DNA of 64,000 bases from Serripes groenlandicus (taxonomy: Eukaryota; Mollusca; Bivalvia; Cardiida; Cardiidae): positions 31,862,117 through 31,926,116 of the forward strand of contig JASEVX010000006.1 in the NCBI GenBank assembly GCA_031761405.1, in the 5' to 3' direction. The notes beneath the pieces are model-generated. The model made no database searches and had not been told where the DNA came from. It saw only the letters and a list, made by a program, of their open reading frames with translations. Positions 12,530-22,724 of this stretch are shown here, in pieces. Each line of letters starts with the position of its first letter. The first letter of the stretch is position 1. The translations under genes were made by a program, and so were the position numbers.

Positions 12530-12625
12530 CAAAGTGGAAGACAGTGATGTAGTGGTAGAGTTTTGGCCTCTTAGTTTCATACCAAAAGACCCAGGTTCAA
12601 GACAAAGATTCAGACGAAATTTCAT
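12530..12625 (+). mobile_element. Possible degenerate tRNA-derived SINE head
   Basis: 'gtagtggtagagttt' resembles an RNA polymerase III A box and 'cccaggttcaagac' a B box, about 50 bp apart as in a tRNA. No clover-leaf closes and no 3' SINE domain is visible, so this is at most a decayed head. Confidence 0.3.
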
Positions 12626-12739
12626 GATTATTGAGTCAAATATATGGCATTTAGAGTGTTCACAAGATAAGATTTGGCCTAGCGACTTATTTGTTTGGTT
12701 AATAACATTATAGCAAGAGCCGTCGGAGGACAGCGCGCT

Positions 12740-13990
12740 CGACTATTCCACCGCTTATTTAAGTTACTGATATATGAACTCTAATGTAGTTGCATGCAAA
12801 GCATTAACCAGAATTCCTTAAAGGGTGATAATTTGCATTATATGCAGGAAAGAGTTATTTAACTTTATTATTTTCATAGGTGTGATGGTTGGGAAGGTTT
12901 GTATAACGTTTCAATGGAATGCATCAAGTAGTTACTAAGATATGGATTATTAAGTAGTTGCACGCATTCTTTAACCATAATTTATAAGCCTAAAAAGGGC
13001 AACAATTTGCATTATATGCAGGATAGAGTTATCTTAATTGGTTGTGAATACAGTTGTGAAATTGGGAAGGGTTGTATAAAGTTTCAATACAATACTTCAA
13101 GTAGTTACTGAGATATGGACTTTTAATGAAGTTGTACGCAAAACTTTAACCAGAATTTCTAAGTCCAAAGAGAGCCATAACTTGCATAAAATGCTAGATA
13201 TAGTTATCGTACTTGATTGTTAACATACGTGTGCTGGTAAGAAAGGGATTTGTAAAGTTTCAATGCAATCCATCAAGTAGTACAAAGTTTCAATGCAATG
13301 CAATAAGTAGTTACTAAGATATGGTCTCTTAATGTAGTTGCACGCAAAACTTTATCCAGAATGTCTAAATAAAAAAAGGGCCATAACTTGCATAAAATGC
13401 AGGACAGAGTTATCTAACTTAATAATCTACATAGAAGTGATAGTTGGGTAGGGTTGTATAACGTTTCAATGCAATGTATCAAGTAAATACTGAGATATGT
13501 ACTCTTAATTTAGTTGCACGAAAAACTTTAACCAGAATATCTAAGTAAAAAAGGCCATAATTTGCATTAAATGCAAGACAAAGTTATCAAACTTAATTAT
13601 TATTCTTTAGGTGTGGTAGTTGGGAAGCATTGTAGAAAGTTTCAATGTAATGCATTTAAGGGCCATAACTTGCATAAAATGCAGGATAGAGTTATCTAAC
13701 TTGTTAATCTACATAGGTGTGATAGTTGGGGTAGGGTTTTATAAAGTAAAAAAAAAGGGCCATAACTTGCATAAAATGCAAGATAGAGTTATCTTACTTG
13801 ATAATCTACATAGGTGTGATAGTTGGGTAGTGTTGTAGAAAGTTGCAATGCAATACATGTAGTATTTTTAAAAGTACTTGCATGCAAAACCTTAACCAAT
13901 GTGTGACGCGGACGCCTACGCCGACGCTGACGCCTACGCCGACGCCGACGCCATGGTGAGTAGTATAGCTCTCATATTCTTCGAAAAGTC
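12740..13990. repeat. Diverged ~190-bp tandem repeat unit with GC-rich tail
   Basis: Six or so diverged copies of a unit containing 'gggccataacttgcataaaa' (about 13172, 13380, 13660, 13758), 'tgatagttgggtagggttgt' and 'agtagttactgagatatg'. The last copies are shortened, and the block ends in a run of gacgcc/gacgct/tacgcc steps at about 13911-13952. This looks like one dispersed non-autonomous element with internal repeats. No coding frame. Confidence 0.7.
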
Positions 13991-14826
13991 CAGCTAAAAA
14001 TCAATGTTAATTTAAATATGTGTTTATAGGACTTAGTAGAAACATAATTAGCGGAATTTGACATATTAATATATCTATAGGTACTACATATTTACGAAAA
14101 AAATAGTAAAATGATTGTAACAATAATTAGAGAGCATACATTGGCCATACAAATCTATTTTAAAACCAATCAGTAATTTGTTGTCCTTTTTATAGCCGGT
14201 AAACGGTCATGTTCCAAATGGCAAAAAGTATGGGTTTTTTCCCACTGTTTCAATAAAAAATTCCCAATCAGAAGTTAAAAAAAAAATCAATAGAAAAAAA
14301 AAGGAAACAAAGAAGAAAATATTAACAAAATTGTTATTTCCCTTACAGGCAAGCATCTATTCACAGAGACATACACTCCAGGTTTAATATCTATGTACCA
14401 TAGCAGCATATCATTTATGAAAGAGTTCCCAATTTTGCCAAAAAATACGCAAAAATTCCCGTTCCGTGGGTATAGGTCATATTCCCAAAATTACCACAAA
14501 GAAAAACACCTGCCAATTGACTAGACGATGATAATGTTCACGTCATGCTTTTTGCATTGGATTCGTATTACTGTCGTCTCTTATTACGAACAGAAAATGA
14601 TAAAGAAAAGACTTTCAGAAAATAAAGAAATAAATTTATAATGAATGAGGTTTAAACATGAGGGCCCAGATGACCCTTAATCGATCACCTGCGTGATGAT
14701 GTAGAAGCAAATGTGTAACTAATATAATCGGAGGAAATTTCAGCCATTTTCTGGTGCCACCTGGATACTTCCTTTTTCAACCAGTAAATATGGCTGGACA
14801 AATTATGTAAGGGGTCACATTTCTGC
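13991..14826. other. AT-rich intergenic sequence
   Basis: Several A runs (for example near 14276-14300). No gene recognised. Around 14655-14700 the sequence gagggcccagatgaccctta resembles the start of another dispersed repeat, but no end was found. Confidence 0.4.
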
Positions 14827-15156
14827 TTAACCCTTTCCCTAATAGAGCTGGTTTCTGACGCATCTGCAGCAGACGACTTAGGAAAGATGTTCGAAATGCA
14901 TTCATTGTTGTACTATACATAAAATAAGAGACATATAAATAAAGAGAAGTATTTATATATCTCTGATAAAATGTATGTGAAATCGCTGCAAAAGAACATA
15001 TTATTAATGAATAATGAATAAAGTTGAAAAAATTGGGACGAAAGGAGAAATTACTCCTTATGAGCAAGTTCTTCTTTTGCCAAGTTGACAAGTTATGTTT
15101 TCAAAAGTCGTTTGTTGCAGAGGCTGAGAAAGCGTCTGTATGTGGGAAAGGGTCAA
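14827..15156. mobile_element. Foldback MITE, family 2
   Basis: Starts ttaaccctttccctaataga with gcatctgcagcagacgac following, and ends with aagcgtctgtatgtgggaaa then gggtcaa. The inner arms 'acgaaaggagaaattactcc' and 'gagcaagttcttcttttgcc' are the features shared with 60304 and 61753. It is longer than the other copies (330 bp). Confidence 0.65.
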
Positions 15157-15299
15157 ACATGTGAACAACCATTTAGCCTGCATGAGTTAGTGCATTATGA
15201 TAGTATAGGGTTAAAGATATACGTCCCTGGTTAAAGAACCGTGGTGAGATGAGCGATCCTGGGCTTCGTGACCCTCTAATATTATGATAGAGTAAACAC

Positions 15300-15612
15300 A
15301 AGGGATATACATATATGTGTATATAGCTCAGTCGTTCGCGATGCCGGCTGTCAATCAAGGGGTTGTGTGTTCGAACCCCAGCTCGGCCAACATTCTTTCC
15401 GACGTTTGACAAAAGTCACTGTGGCAAGCGTCAGTCGTCTTTAACCAATGGGCAAACAGTCTATGTGGAAAAGCAGCTAATTGCTTGTGAATAATGTTGT
15501 GTGGAATACTAGTGTGAGAAAGCCAGTAAAAGATATGAGTAGGTGAACTGGCCGCCGTGATATGACTGATTTCTTTTTAAAACGGTCTTAAACCCCAATC
15601 AATCAAACCATC
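15300..15612 (+). mobile_element. tRNA-derived SINE
   Basis: The head has an A-box-like tagctcagtcgttcgcg (about 15325) and a B-box tgtgttcgaacccc (about 15366), followed by a body. The 3' domain gccgccgtgatatgactgat (15551-15570) leads to ggtcttaaaccccaatcaat. That same 3' domain closes the SINEs at 18830, 45161 and 60740, although the tRNA-like heads differ. No TSD was clear. Confidence 0.7.
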
Positions 15613-15715
15613 AGAAGTGAATCCAAATGATGAGCGCCCTTCTGACATATATACTTCTAGTGAACATTAATATGACTTTCTTTTCTTCTCAAAAAATAAA
15701 TAAATCAGAGGTCCG

Positions 15716-16380
15716 TGAAGGTTGACGAGTGACGATTTGTCGAGTGACGAACTTCAAATTATTTGTGAAGTCAGGCTGACGAGTGACGAATGGACGAGTG
15801 AGTGACGAACTGCTGCGAAGTTAGATTGACGAGTGACGAATGGACGAGTGACGAACTTTAAATTCTTTGTGAAGTTAGGTTGACGAGTGAAGAATGGACG
15901 AGTGACGAATAGACGAGTGACGAACTGCTGCGAAGTTAGGTTGACGAGTGACGATTTGTCGAGTGACGAACTTCAAATTCTTTGTGAAGTTAGGTTGACG
16001 AGTGACGAATGGACGAGTGAGTGACGAACTGCTGCGAAGTTAGGTTGACGAGTGACGATTTGTCGAGTGACGAACTTCAAATGATGTGTGATGTTAGGTT
16101 GACGAGTGAAGAATAGACGAGTGACGAACTTCAAATTCTTTGTGATGTTAGGTTGACGAGTGAAGAATAGACGAGTGACGAACTGCTGCGAAGCTAGGTT
16201 GACGAGTGACGATTTGACGAGTGACGAACTTCAAATGATGTGTGATGTTAGGTTGACGAATGAAGAATAGACGAGTGACGAACTGCTGCGAAGTTAGGTT
16301 GACGAGCGACGAATTGACGAGTGACGAACTGCTGTAAAGTTAGCTTGACGAGCTACGAAGTGACGGGTGACGAACTGTTG
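15716..16380. repeat. GACGAGTGACGAA minisatellite
   Basis: Irregular tandem array of gttaggttgacgagtgacga, nggacgagtgacgaac and either 'tgctgcgaa' or 'ttcaaattctttgtgaa' linkers. Units alternate between two linker types, giving a composite period rather than a simple one. No coding role supported. Confidence 0.85.
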
Positions 16381-16712
16381 TTGCTTTATAATATTTTATC
16401 TGAAAACTTTATTTATTGTCTTTTAGATAACGTCTCTGGACGTATTGAATGCAAATTAGGCTTTATTTCAAATGTCATGGCCATCCGTTATTCAGAAGAG
16501 CTTCGTCAATTCGTCAATTCGTCAAATCGTAAATTTGGTTGACGAATTGACGAAACAAATACTTTTCTGAAAACTTTATTTCTGTCTTTTAGATAACGTC
16601 TCTGGACGTATTGAATGCAAATTAGGCTCTATTTCAAATTTCATGGCCATCCGTTAGTCAGAAGAGCTTCGTCAACTCGTCAATTTGGTTGACGAATTGA
16701 CGAAACAAAAAT
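16381..16712. repeat. Two diverged copies of a ~165-bp segment ending in GACGAATTGACGAA
   Basis: The block aactttattta(t)tgtctttt through agataacgtctctggacgta, ggccatccgtta and agaagagcttcgtcaa occurs at about 16404-16550 and again at about 16570-16708. Each copy ends in an inverted pair (cgtcaattcgtc or cgtcaatttgg facing gacgaattgacgaa). The gacga motif links it to the minisatellite on its left. Confidence 0.7.
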
Positions 16713-17264
16713 TCAAAGAAATTTTGCAATGGAGATCTCCGCATGGGCGAAATGAAGAATTCTAGTATAGAGTTAGCGAAATGAATAATTCTGTTTATCG
16801 AAAGCTATCTATATTGGGGAATAAATGAAATGTAAAATCAATGTTGCGAAATGGAGAGTTCTGCATTATATTTTGCGAGATAGATTAGTCTGATTATAAA
16901 ATACTAGCTTTATTGGGGAATAAATGAAATGTCAACTAAATGTTGCGAAATGGGGATTAATTGGTACTTAGATTACCTCATCAATGTTTTATGAAATATC
17001 CCCGACCAAGTAATGTCAAATTTCTCCATAAAGTTTTTCACATTTCTATTGAGAGCAATGTTTTATAAAAGTGATTATCTATTTTCACATATACATAATT
17101 TGTTCATGTTAGTCCATGTCTTAATGATGAAAATGGAAAAACAAAAACAAATTTAAGGACAAAATATTTTTGATTTTCCAAACATCGAAGATTTGCAATT
17201 AAGCGGGATAAGCTATGCTTTGATATTCATTATAATAAAATAAATATGATCTGTTCTGTATGGC
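16713..17264. other. Intergenic, with dispersed 'gcgaaatg' motifs
   Basis: A loose duplication (ggggaataaatgaaatgt at about 16815 and 16917; 'ttgcgaaatgg' at several sites) but no regular array and no gene. Confidence 0.45.
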
Positions 17265-17775
17265 AAAATTTCCATTTCGCAAGCGTATTGCCTCCATTTC
17301 GCCAGCTTATTACCTCTAGCTTATTACTTATATTTCGACAGCGTATTACCTCCATTTCGCCAGCTTATTACCTCTAGCTTATTACTTCTATTTCGACAGC
17401 GTATTACCTCCATTTCGCTAGCTTATTATCTCCATTTCGCCAGCTTATTACCTCTAGCTTATTACTTCTATTTCGACAGCGTATTACCTCCATTTCGCCA
17501 GCTTATTACCTCCATTTCGCAAGCTTATTACCTCTAGCTTATTACCTCCATTTCGCCAGCTTATTACCTCTAGCTTATTACCTCTATTTCGACAGCGTAT
17601 TACCTCCATTTCGCCAGCTTATTACCTCTATTTCGACAGCGTATTGCCTCCATTTCGTTAGCTTATTGCCTCCATTTCGCCAGCTTATTACCTCCATTTC
17701 GCAAGCGTATTGCCTCCATTTCGCCAGCTTATTACCTCCATTTCGCCAGCTTATTACCTCCATTTCGCCAGCCGA
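17265..17775. repeat. 22-bp minisatellite with shorter interspersed units
   Basis: Units of tattacctccatttcgccag + ct (22 bp) alternate with a shorter tattacctctagct form and a tatttcgacagcg variant. About 24 units. Non-coding. Confidence 0.9.
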
Positions 17776-17869
17776 ACACCTCTAATTTCTAGATGTATCG
17801 GACTTATTTAAGCGATGGTTAAACGATATTATGATTTATAAAAAATACCCCTTTGATATGAATATAAAA

Positions 17870-18006
17870 CTTAATTTCTCCTTTTGCCACAATATTTTCA
17901 TCTTTTTACAATAGTGTTACATTCATTGATAAAGACTTTCCATTTCTTTGCCAATATCATCTCAAAGACGTATACTTTAAAATTGTTGTAAGTGGGAAAG
18001 GGTTAG
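17870..18006. mobile_element. Half copy of foldback MITE family 2
   Basis: Contains 'tttctccttttgccacaata' and ends gtgggaaagggtta, matching the right arm of family 2. The left arm is missing. Confidence 0.5.
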
Positions 18007-18029
18007 ATTGATCTTTTATTTATATAATA

Positions 18030-18560
18030 TTATTATCCCCTCACGACGAGGTCTTCAGGGGTCAAAAGGGACCGCCCGTATGTACGTGTCTCAATAATGT
18101 CATCACTCTAGAGACTGCAGTTCTTATTCGATTTGTATAAAACTTCACACTCATGTTGAACAGCATACCCTCTTGCATGAGATTGTGTCTAACTGATGTA
18201 GGTCAATGTCACAGTGACTATAACATGTCTGTACGAAACGACATCATCGGTCTAGCGACTTCATTTCTTATCCAAGTGCTATGAAGTTTATAAGACATGT
18301 TGTGTCAAATGTTCACGTCACAGTGACTATAATGTGTCTGTATGAAACAACTTCATTGCTCTAGCACTTCATTTTGGGACATAATTCCCCCATACATCAT
18401 ACACTGTTTTTTTTTTTTTTTTTTTTCATACACTGTGTTCATTGTCAAGTGAGTTCGGACAGGTTTCCGTTTCACTGACCTAAGTCAAAGGTCAAGGTCA
18501 CAGTGACTATAATGCATTCGTACGAAAGGACACTGCAAGGGGATTTGTATCTCCGGACAA
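18030..18560. repeat. Dispersed repeat with 'tcacagtgactataa' periodicity
   Basis: The motif gtcacagtgactataa recurs at about 18208, 18318 and 18495, within diverged ~110-bp units each holding 'tgtacgaaa(c/g)ga'. It contains a T run (about 18408-18426). Typical of non-coding dispersed repeats; no gene. Confidence 0.55.
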
Positions 18561-18829
18561 AAATGTTGCTGAATTTCATAATAAAACTATTTCAATTTAT
18601 TTTATCTTCATGCAGTTGTCTTTCTGTCTTCTTATAGATTGAAATTGCATATGTTCATATTAAATAAAGTTTGTTTTATTACTCATGTACCTCTCTGGTA
18701 ATTTATTTTAAGTGTTTTTCCATAATCCCAAATTTATATTGTGGACAAATGTCTTTGTCTGTATTACAAACAGCGAAAAGGATCATACTAAAGTTATAAT
18801 TAAAATAATGTCTACCGGTCGTGTTCTCA

Positions 18830-18995
18830 GCAGCAACAGTTATTGGGTGTCAGGATAAATGGACCAGTAGCACTGTAAATAAGACCCCCCCCCCCTCCAC
18901 ACACACACATACACACACACAACCCCTACAAAAAACACGACGTGAAATTACTGAAACATTGCTGAAAAAGGCGTAAAATAAAACACAAATTAAGA
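18830..18995 (+). mobile_element. SINE 3'-end fragment with CA-rich microsatellite
   Basis: Contains gtcaggataaatggaccagt (compare ggatagatggaccagtag at 45281), a C run and CA-repeat at about 18888-18922, then cacgacgtgaaattactgaa and a degenerate 'ggcgtaaaataaaacac' tail. It corresponds to the 3' portion of the SINE at 45161; the tRNA-like head is absent. Confidence 0.6.
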
Positions 18996-19403
18996 TACCA
19001 ATTAGGAGATTTAAAACGATCCCAATTCAATGGACGCGCTTCATATATCTTCATAGATTCCAGAGAAGCGCAGTGAGGCAAGGTTGGTTATTACTGTGGC
19101 CCGAAACATTCCGATAAAGTGTTTAAACAGCTAAAAAGTGTTCAACCCCAAACAGTGAAACCCAGATCATGCACCGATTTTCAAACACAAAGCTGGTCCG
19201 AGCATGCAATGCTTGTATCTAAATAAACACCATTTTGAATCCGTCCATAGGAAAATGTGAAATTTGGTTTTATTTGTGAATAATATAGACCCAGATCAGC
19301 TTGTTCGTGTGGATTATTATATACAGTGCGATCAAGATCTATAATTTACATATATTACTTCTACGAGATCATTGTCAGAAGCTTTCGTCATCTTGTGTTG
19401 ATT
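18996..19403. other. Intergenic sequence left of the Polinton
   Basis: No feature recognised up to the target duplication at 19404. Confidence 0.5.
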
Positions 19404-19409
19404 CTGATA
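19404..19409. repeat. Polinton left target-site duplication (CTGATA)
   Basis: CTGATA directly precedes the element terminus AGTAGTAAAGG at 19410. The identical hexamer follows the other terminus at 40787-40792. Six-bp duplications are the Polinton hallmark. Confidence 0.9.
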
Positions 19410-19423
19410 AGTAGTAAAGGAGC

Positions 19424-19458
19424 GTAGACCGGGTCATTTTGCAAATGACCCGGTCTAC
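19424..19458. repeat. Terminal hairpin palindrome in left TIR
   Basis: Perfect 16-bp arms (19424-19439 and 19443-19458) around TGC, 14 bp from the element tip. Confidence 0.85.
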
Positions 19459-19836
19459 CCTCCTTTTAAAAGGGATTTAAAGAGTAAAGGTATGAAGGGG
19501 AACTGGGTCATTTAAATAACTCTGTTATTTTGCGGCTGACCCGGTCTACCCTCCTTTGGAAGGTAATTCGTCTCCAAAGGAGGGTAGACCGGGTCAGCCG
19601 CAGGAGGGTAGACCGGGTCAGCCGCAAAAAAAGGTAAGGGAGGGTAGACCGGCCCGCTTTGCAATCGGGGCCGACCTACCCTCCTTTGAAAGGTAATTCG
19701 TCTCCTTGATAGGATAGACCGTGGACTCGTTTTTAGGCCTTTTCTGTTGTTGGACTTAGTCGTTTTTCAATGACAAATTTGAAAAAGTTGAACTTTCTAA
19801 GTATGTGGTGTGGCCCTAAAAAGGGCCGTTTTGTTT

Positions 19837-20103
19837 TCACAGATGACAACAGCCAAAGTTTGCTCTGCAAATTGGACAGAACTTGTTTCTCCTTCTTTTA
19901 GTTACTGTCAATTTTCCCTCTCCATCCCAATGAACTCTTCTTTTCATTTCAATGCCTAAATACACCACATCTGGTTGTTGGTGTTGAAGCGTAACATTCT
20001 CTCTGGGTTGTCCTTCTATGAGTTGACGATGAATAATGATGAGTCGTTGACGAATATTTCTGAGATCATCTGCAACATTCCTGAGTTCTCTGTGTAATTC
20101 CAT
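19837..20103 (-). CDS. Small TIR-proximal protein with Cys-rich C terminus (unknown)
   Basis: 88 residues from an ATG at 20101-20103. Residues 1-35 are predicted helical (ELRNVADDLRNIRQRL); the C terminus has a basic run (KRRRNKF) and then CPIC and CC, which could bind a metal. It lies at the inner part of the left inverted repeat, 40 bp downstream of a TATAAATAG box, so it is probably transcribed inward-to-outward toward the tip. A decayed homologue, sharing the promoter, the MxL start region and a QPD.xYL motif, sits mirror-image in the right repeat (40127-40375). I do not recognise a named family. A role in TIR binding or regulation is only a guess from position. Confidence 0.6.
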   Translation of the reverse strand: MELHRELRNVADDLRNIRQRLIIIHRQLIEGQPRENVTLQHQQPDVVYLGIEMKRRVHWDGEGKLTVTKRRRNKFCPICRANFGCCHL

Positions 20104-20142
20104 GCTGATATCGAGGAGTGTATGGAATGAAATGACGTTCTG

Positions 20143-20151
20143 CTATTTATA
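20143..20151 (-). promoter_or_regulatory. TATA box for the left TIR small gene
   Basis: TATAAATAG on the minus strand, 48 bp upstream of the ATG at 20103, in a block (cgacctatcggtataaatag, then cagaacgtcat) conserved in the right repeat at 40058-40085. A conserved ccaatgaaa/ttcattgg pair (CCAAT-like) lies further upstream. Confidence 0.6.
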
Positions 20152-20357
20152 CCGATAGGTCGGATTGACCTACTTTTGACTCAGAATTAAGCTTGACCAA
20201 TGAAATGCATCGAACGTCATCCAATGAAAAGTTTGGGGACAACCTAGTGTAAATACATGTTTTCAAATGTTTTTTCTGGTAAGCTATGTCATATTATGGA
20301 TTGTTTTTAGGAATATCAAAAAAAAACAAACACAAAGATTTATGATTAAATGAACTT

Positions 20358-20363
20358 TTTATT
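20358..20363 (-). terminator. Poly(A) signal downstream of the protease gene
   Basis: AATAAA on the minus strand about 70 bp past the protease stop codon. It is followed by a tandem 'gaactat' run. A plausible 3' end for the minus-strand virion gene set; based on motif and position only. Confidence 0.4.
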
Positions 20364-20429
20364 GAACTATGAACTATGAACTATGAACAGTGAACAACAT
20401 ATTTACAATACAGTTTTTACAATAAATCT

Positions 20430-20924
20430 TTACAATAAAGTTTTTAAAGTCTTTTCATGTATTGTTTTTCCATAAATCTGTTTGAACCAAATGGTTACAT
20501 TTCGATCGTTTCTGTGATGTTCGGTTGTCCTAAATGTTTGTTGTAGACATTTCTGTAGATTGTTTCCTCTCGCTACTGCATTCAGTATAAATATACAGTA
20601 ATATCCACACACTACACCCAACAAACTTTGAATAACTTGTTTGTTGTATGTCCATGATAATGAGTTATTGTGGATAAAGCTCATAATTTCTGTGTCGAGT
20701 GGTGGTAATCCATATGAATCGAAGTATGTTGATTCTCCATTTCTGTTAAAGATCACTGCTATCCAATGTTCACCAGATCTGTCAGATGAGTCTGTATTGA
20801 CAATGTAAGCTTGTACACTGACTGGTTTTTGTTTTGGTAATTGATCTTTAGCACAAACTTGTGCATGAAGGTTTTTTATCCAAGTTCCATGATCCAGTAT
20901 GTATTGTATTTCATGAGTATGCAT
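20430..20924 (-). CDS. Polinton adenovirus-type cysteine protease (PRO)
   Basis: Family role: maturation of capsid proteins, as adenain does in adenoviruses. Start chosen at the ATG at 20922-20924 (MHTHEIQ), because the longer frame to 20996 runs into the upstream gene; the two overlap by 14 bp. Numbered from the longer frame, His77 (GEHW), Asp93 (YFDSYG), Gln123 (VIQS) and Cys130 (VVCGYYC) fit the His-acid-Gln-Cys site, with the same Gln-to-Cys spacing of seven as adenain. The length (164 aa) is normal for the family and the frame is unbroken. It is the last virion-type gene before the left TIR. Confidence 0.9.
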   Translation of the reverse strand: MHTHEIQYILDHGTWIKNLHAQVCAKDQLPKQKPVSVQAYIVNTDSSDRSGEHWIAVIFNRNGESTYFDSYGLPPLDTEIMSFIHNNSLSWTYNKQVIQSLLGVVCGYYCIFILNAVARGNNLQKCLQQTFRTTEHHRNDRNVTIWFKQIYGKTIHEKTLKTLL

Positions 20925-21378
20925 TACTTTCCCAGGCTTGTTTGACTTTCTCACTCCACTGTTCAATCCATAAATCAGGAAACCCATTGATAACATTCTG
21001 TTTAATATTCAACCACATTTTGTAGGCTACTACAATTTCTGAGTCTTTCAGTACCATTTCTTCTATTACAGGGTACCATTTCTCCATGATCTTGTTTGGA
21101 TTAATCCTATGCATTGCTGTGGCAATGAACATATCTGTATGATCATGTCTGTCCATGAAGAGGCAAAGTTGATGTTGCATTTGACTTGGATGATCTATGA
21201 GACACCCATGACAATTGTTATGTACTTCTTCAGCGATAAGTGTCTGTAATTCATCTATTATGATTTTTTCAAGAGAATTGTAAATGTCCTTTCTCCTTTT
21301 TTCACTGACAGCGGCTGAAGAATATTTCACTTTGAAAGCTTCATCTCTAAGTAGAATCGCCAATTCATGACCGGCCAT
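20911..21378 (-). CDS. Conserved Polinton CHGC/DHPSQ protein (function unknown)
   Basis: 155 residues from an ATG at 21376-21378. The diagnostic part is a Cys/His cluster at residues 56-72 (C56-H-G-C59, H63, H69, C72, with IDHPSQ between), which looks like a small metal site. The remainder is helical and charged, with a Trp-rich end. I recall similar CHGC..DHPSQ proteins in Polintons of invertebrates next to the capsid or protease gene, but not a function. The stop overlaps the protease start. Frame intact. Metal binding is inference from residue spacing. Confidence 0.75.
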   Translation of the reverse strand: MAGHELAILLRDEAFKVKYSSAAVSEKRRKDIYNSLEKIIIDELQTLIAEEVHNNCHGCLIDHPSQMQHQLCLFMDRHDHTDMFIATAMHRINPNKIMEKWYPVIEEMVLKDSEIVVAYKMWLNIKQNVINGFPDLWIEQWSEKVKQAWESNAYS

Positions 21379-21415
21379 GATTTCTTTTTCCAGTAATCTG
21401 TGATGATTTCTTTTT

Positions 21416-22707
21416 TCAGTAATCTGTGATGATTTCTCTTAAGGCGTTGATTTCTATCTGATTATCGAATTCAGCAAAGACAATAACGTTGATGACTCTT
21501 GGAAGTGCCGTACCAAACTGAAGTTCAATTCTGAGACTCCCTGTTTTTATAGGGTGTAGCTGTCCTTCTTCACTGCCTTGATCTGCTGTCAGATCATACC
21601 CCCACAATGCATAGCCAGCTTCGAACTCATCTTTAGTTATATCGAATGATTTATTAGCGCCAATAGCCGAGACAGCCTGGTGTAGCGATAGGTATGACTT
21701 AAGAAAAAGGCCATGTTCGAAATCAGGTTCAAATGGTCTGTTATGAATACTATGACCGTTACATGAAACATTTAGTTTACTTAGATTAAAGTGCTGAAAA
21801 TGGTATGGATTTCGTGTAAAAAGCCCATTATAAGCATCATTTCGTGCCATACCAATGAACATACGTTTTGGTAATTGTCCTTGGAACAAATGATCTTCAA
21901 CTTTCCGATTGTAAACGTTTTAACTTCAACTCTACGAATTGGTATTTTCATGTTTTGTTGGGCAATGATTTGATTTAGATCATTTGCAATGACTGGTAGT
22001 ATTTCAACATTTCTTACATTGAAACTAACTGATTCAAACACAACTTTTGATTGTGGTGACCCGGCATCACCTGTAAGACAGAATGTTGAAGAAGATCTAT
22101 TGAGCTTTAATCGCATTTCAATACCATTTGGTAAATATTTCTCTTGATGAAACATATCAAGATGAATTCGTCCACACAACTCTGTGGTTTTGCTTTCTGT
22201 TATTATAGCCAATCTTTTTTTTAATCCTTCGTTGTCACCATCATGAGCTAATGCATCGAATGCTCCAGCAGTGTCTTTAATCCAAAGATCACTAGCCTTT
22301 AGATGAGTGACTTTACTATCAGTATTGTATGACAGAAGATTTTCAATATATGCTCTGTACGGGTATGTGTCCAAATTACTGCTGACCAATTTATTGTTTA
22401 AATACAGATCAACACTGCTAAACATACTGTGAAGAAAATTGTTTGTTGGGGCAACACTAGAATCTGCATCTAAGTTAGAACCATCTGCTTTTGTAATTTT
22501 GAATTTAACATACAGATAAGACTGTGACAAATCTGTCCAACACTCTGTCTGAGATGGAATGATGAATTCTATCGGTGAATTGTTTCCTAAAGATGCTACA
22601 GGAAAATGCTCAACCCATTGACTTTCTTGCATTGTTGTCATCGTTGGTGGCACAGACAGAACATCAAGTTCTGATTTACTACACTCACAAGACCCACTTT
22701 GCATCAT
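21416..22707 (-). pseudogene. Polinton major capsid protein gene (MCP, F54H12.2-like), frameshifted
   Basis: The family builds the double jelly-roll capsid of Polintons and is often labelled 'F54H12.2-like' in animal genomes. The N-terminal part reads from the ATG at 22707 (SGSCECSKSELDVLSVPPT, then VDLYLNNKLVS and IPIRRVEVKTF). The C-terminal part lies in another frame from about 21900 to the TGA at 21416 (FQGQLPKRMFIGMARNDAYN, later VIVFAEFDNQIEI), which is the normal end of the family. The frame switch falls at about 21898-21910 and is the size of a single missing base. Otherwise the gene is full length (~430 codons). Real lesion or assembly error cannot be told apart here. A ~20-bp direct duplication (cagtaatctgtgatgatttc) sits at the 3' end, 21391-21433. 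Confidence 0.88.
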
Positions 22708-22724
22708 TTTTAATACTGGTTTCT

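Larger units (their letters stand above)
19410..20270. repeat. Polinton left terminal inverted repeat
   Basis: Matches the reverse complement of 39949-40786. The outer part holds repeated sense and antisense copies of ggagggtagaccgggtca; the inner part includes ccctaaaaagggccgttttg (about 19812-19831), the start of a small gene and its TATA region. Differences include an extra ~24 bp near the tip of the right repeat and an extra ggagggtagaccgggtcag block here (about 19603-19621). Similarity fades near 20270. Confidence 0.88.
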
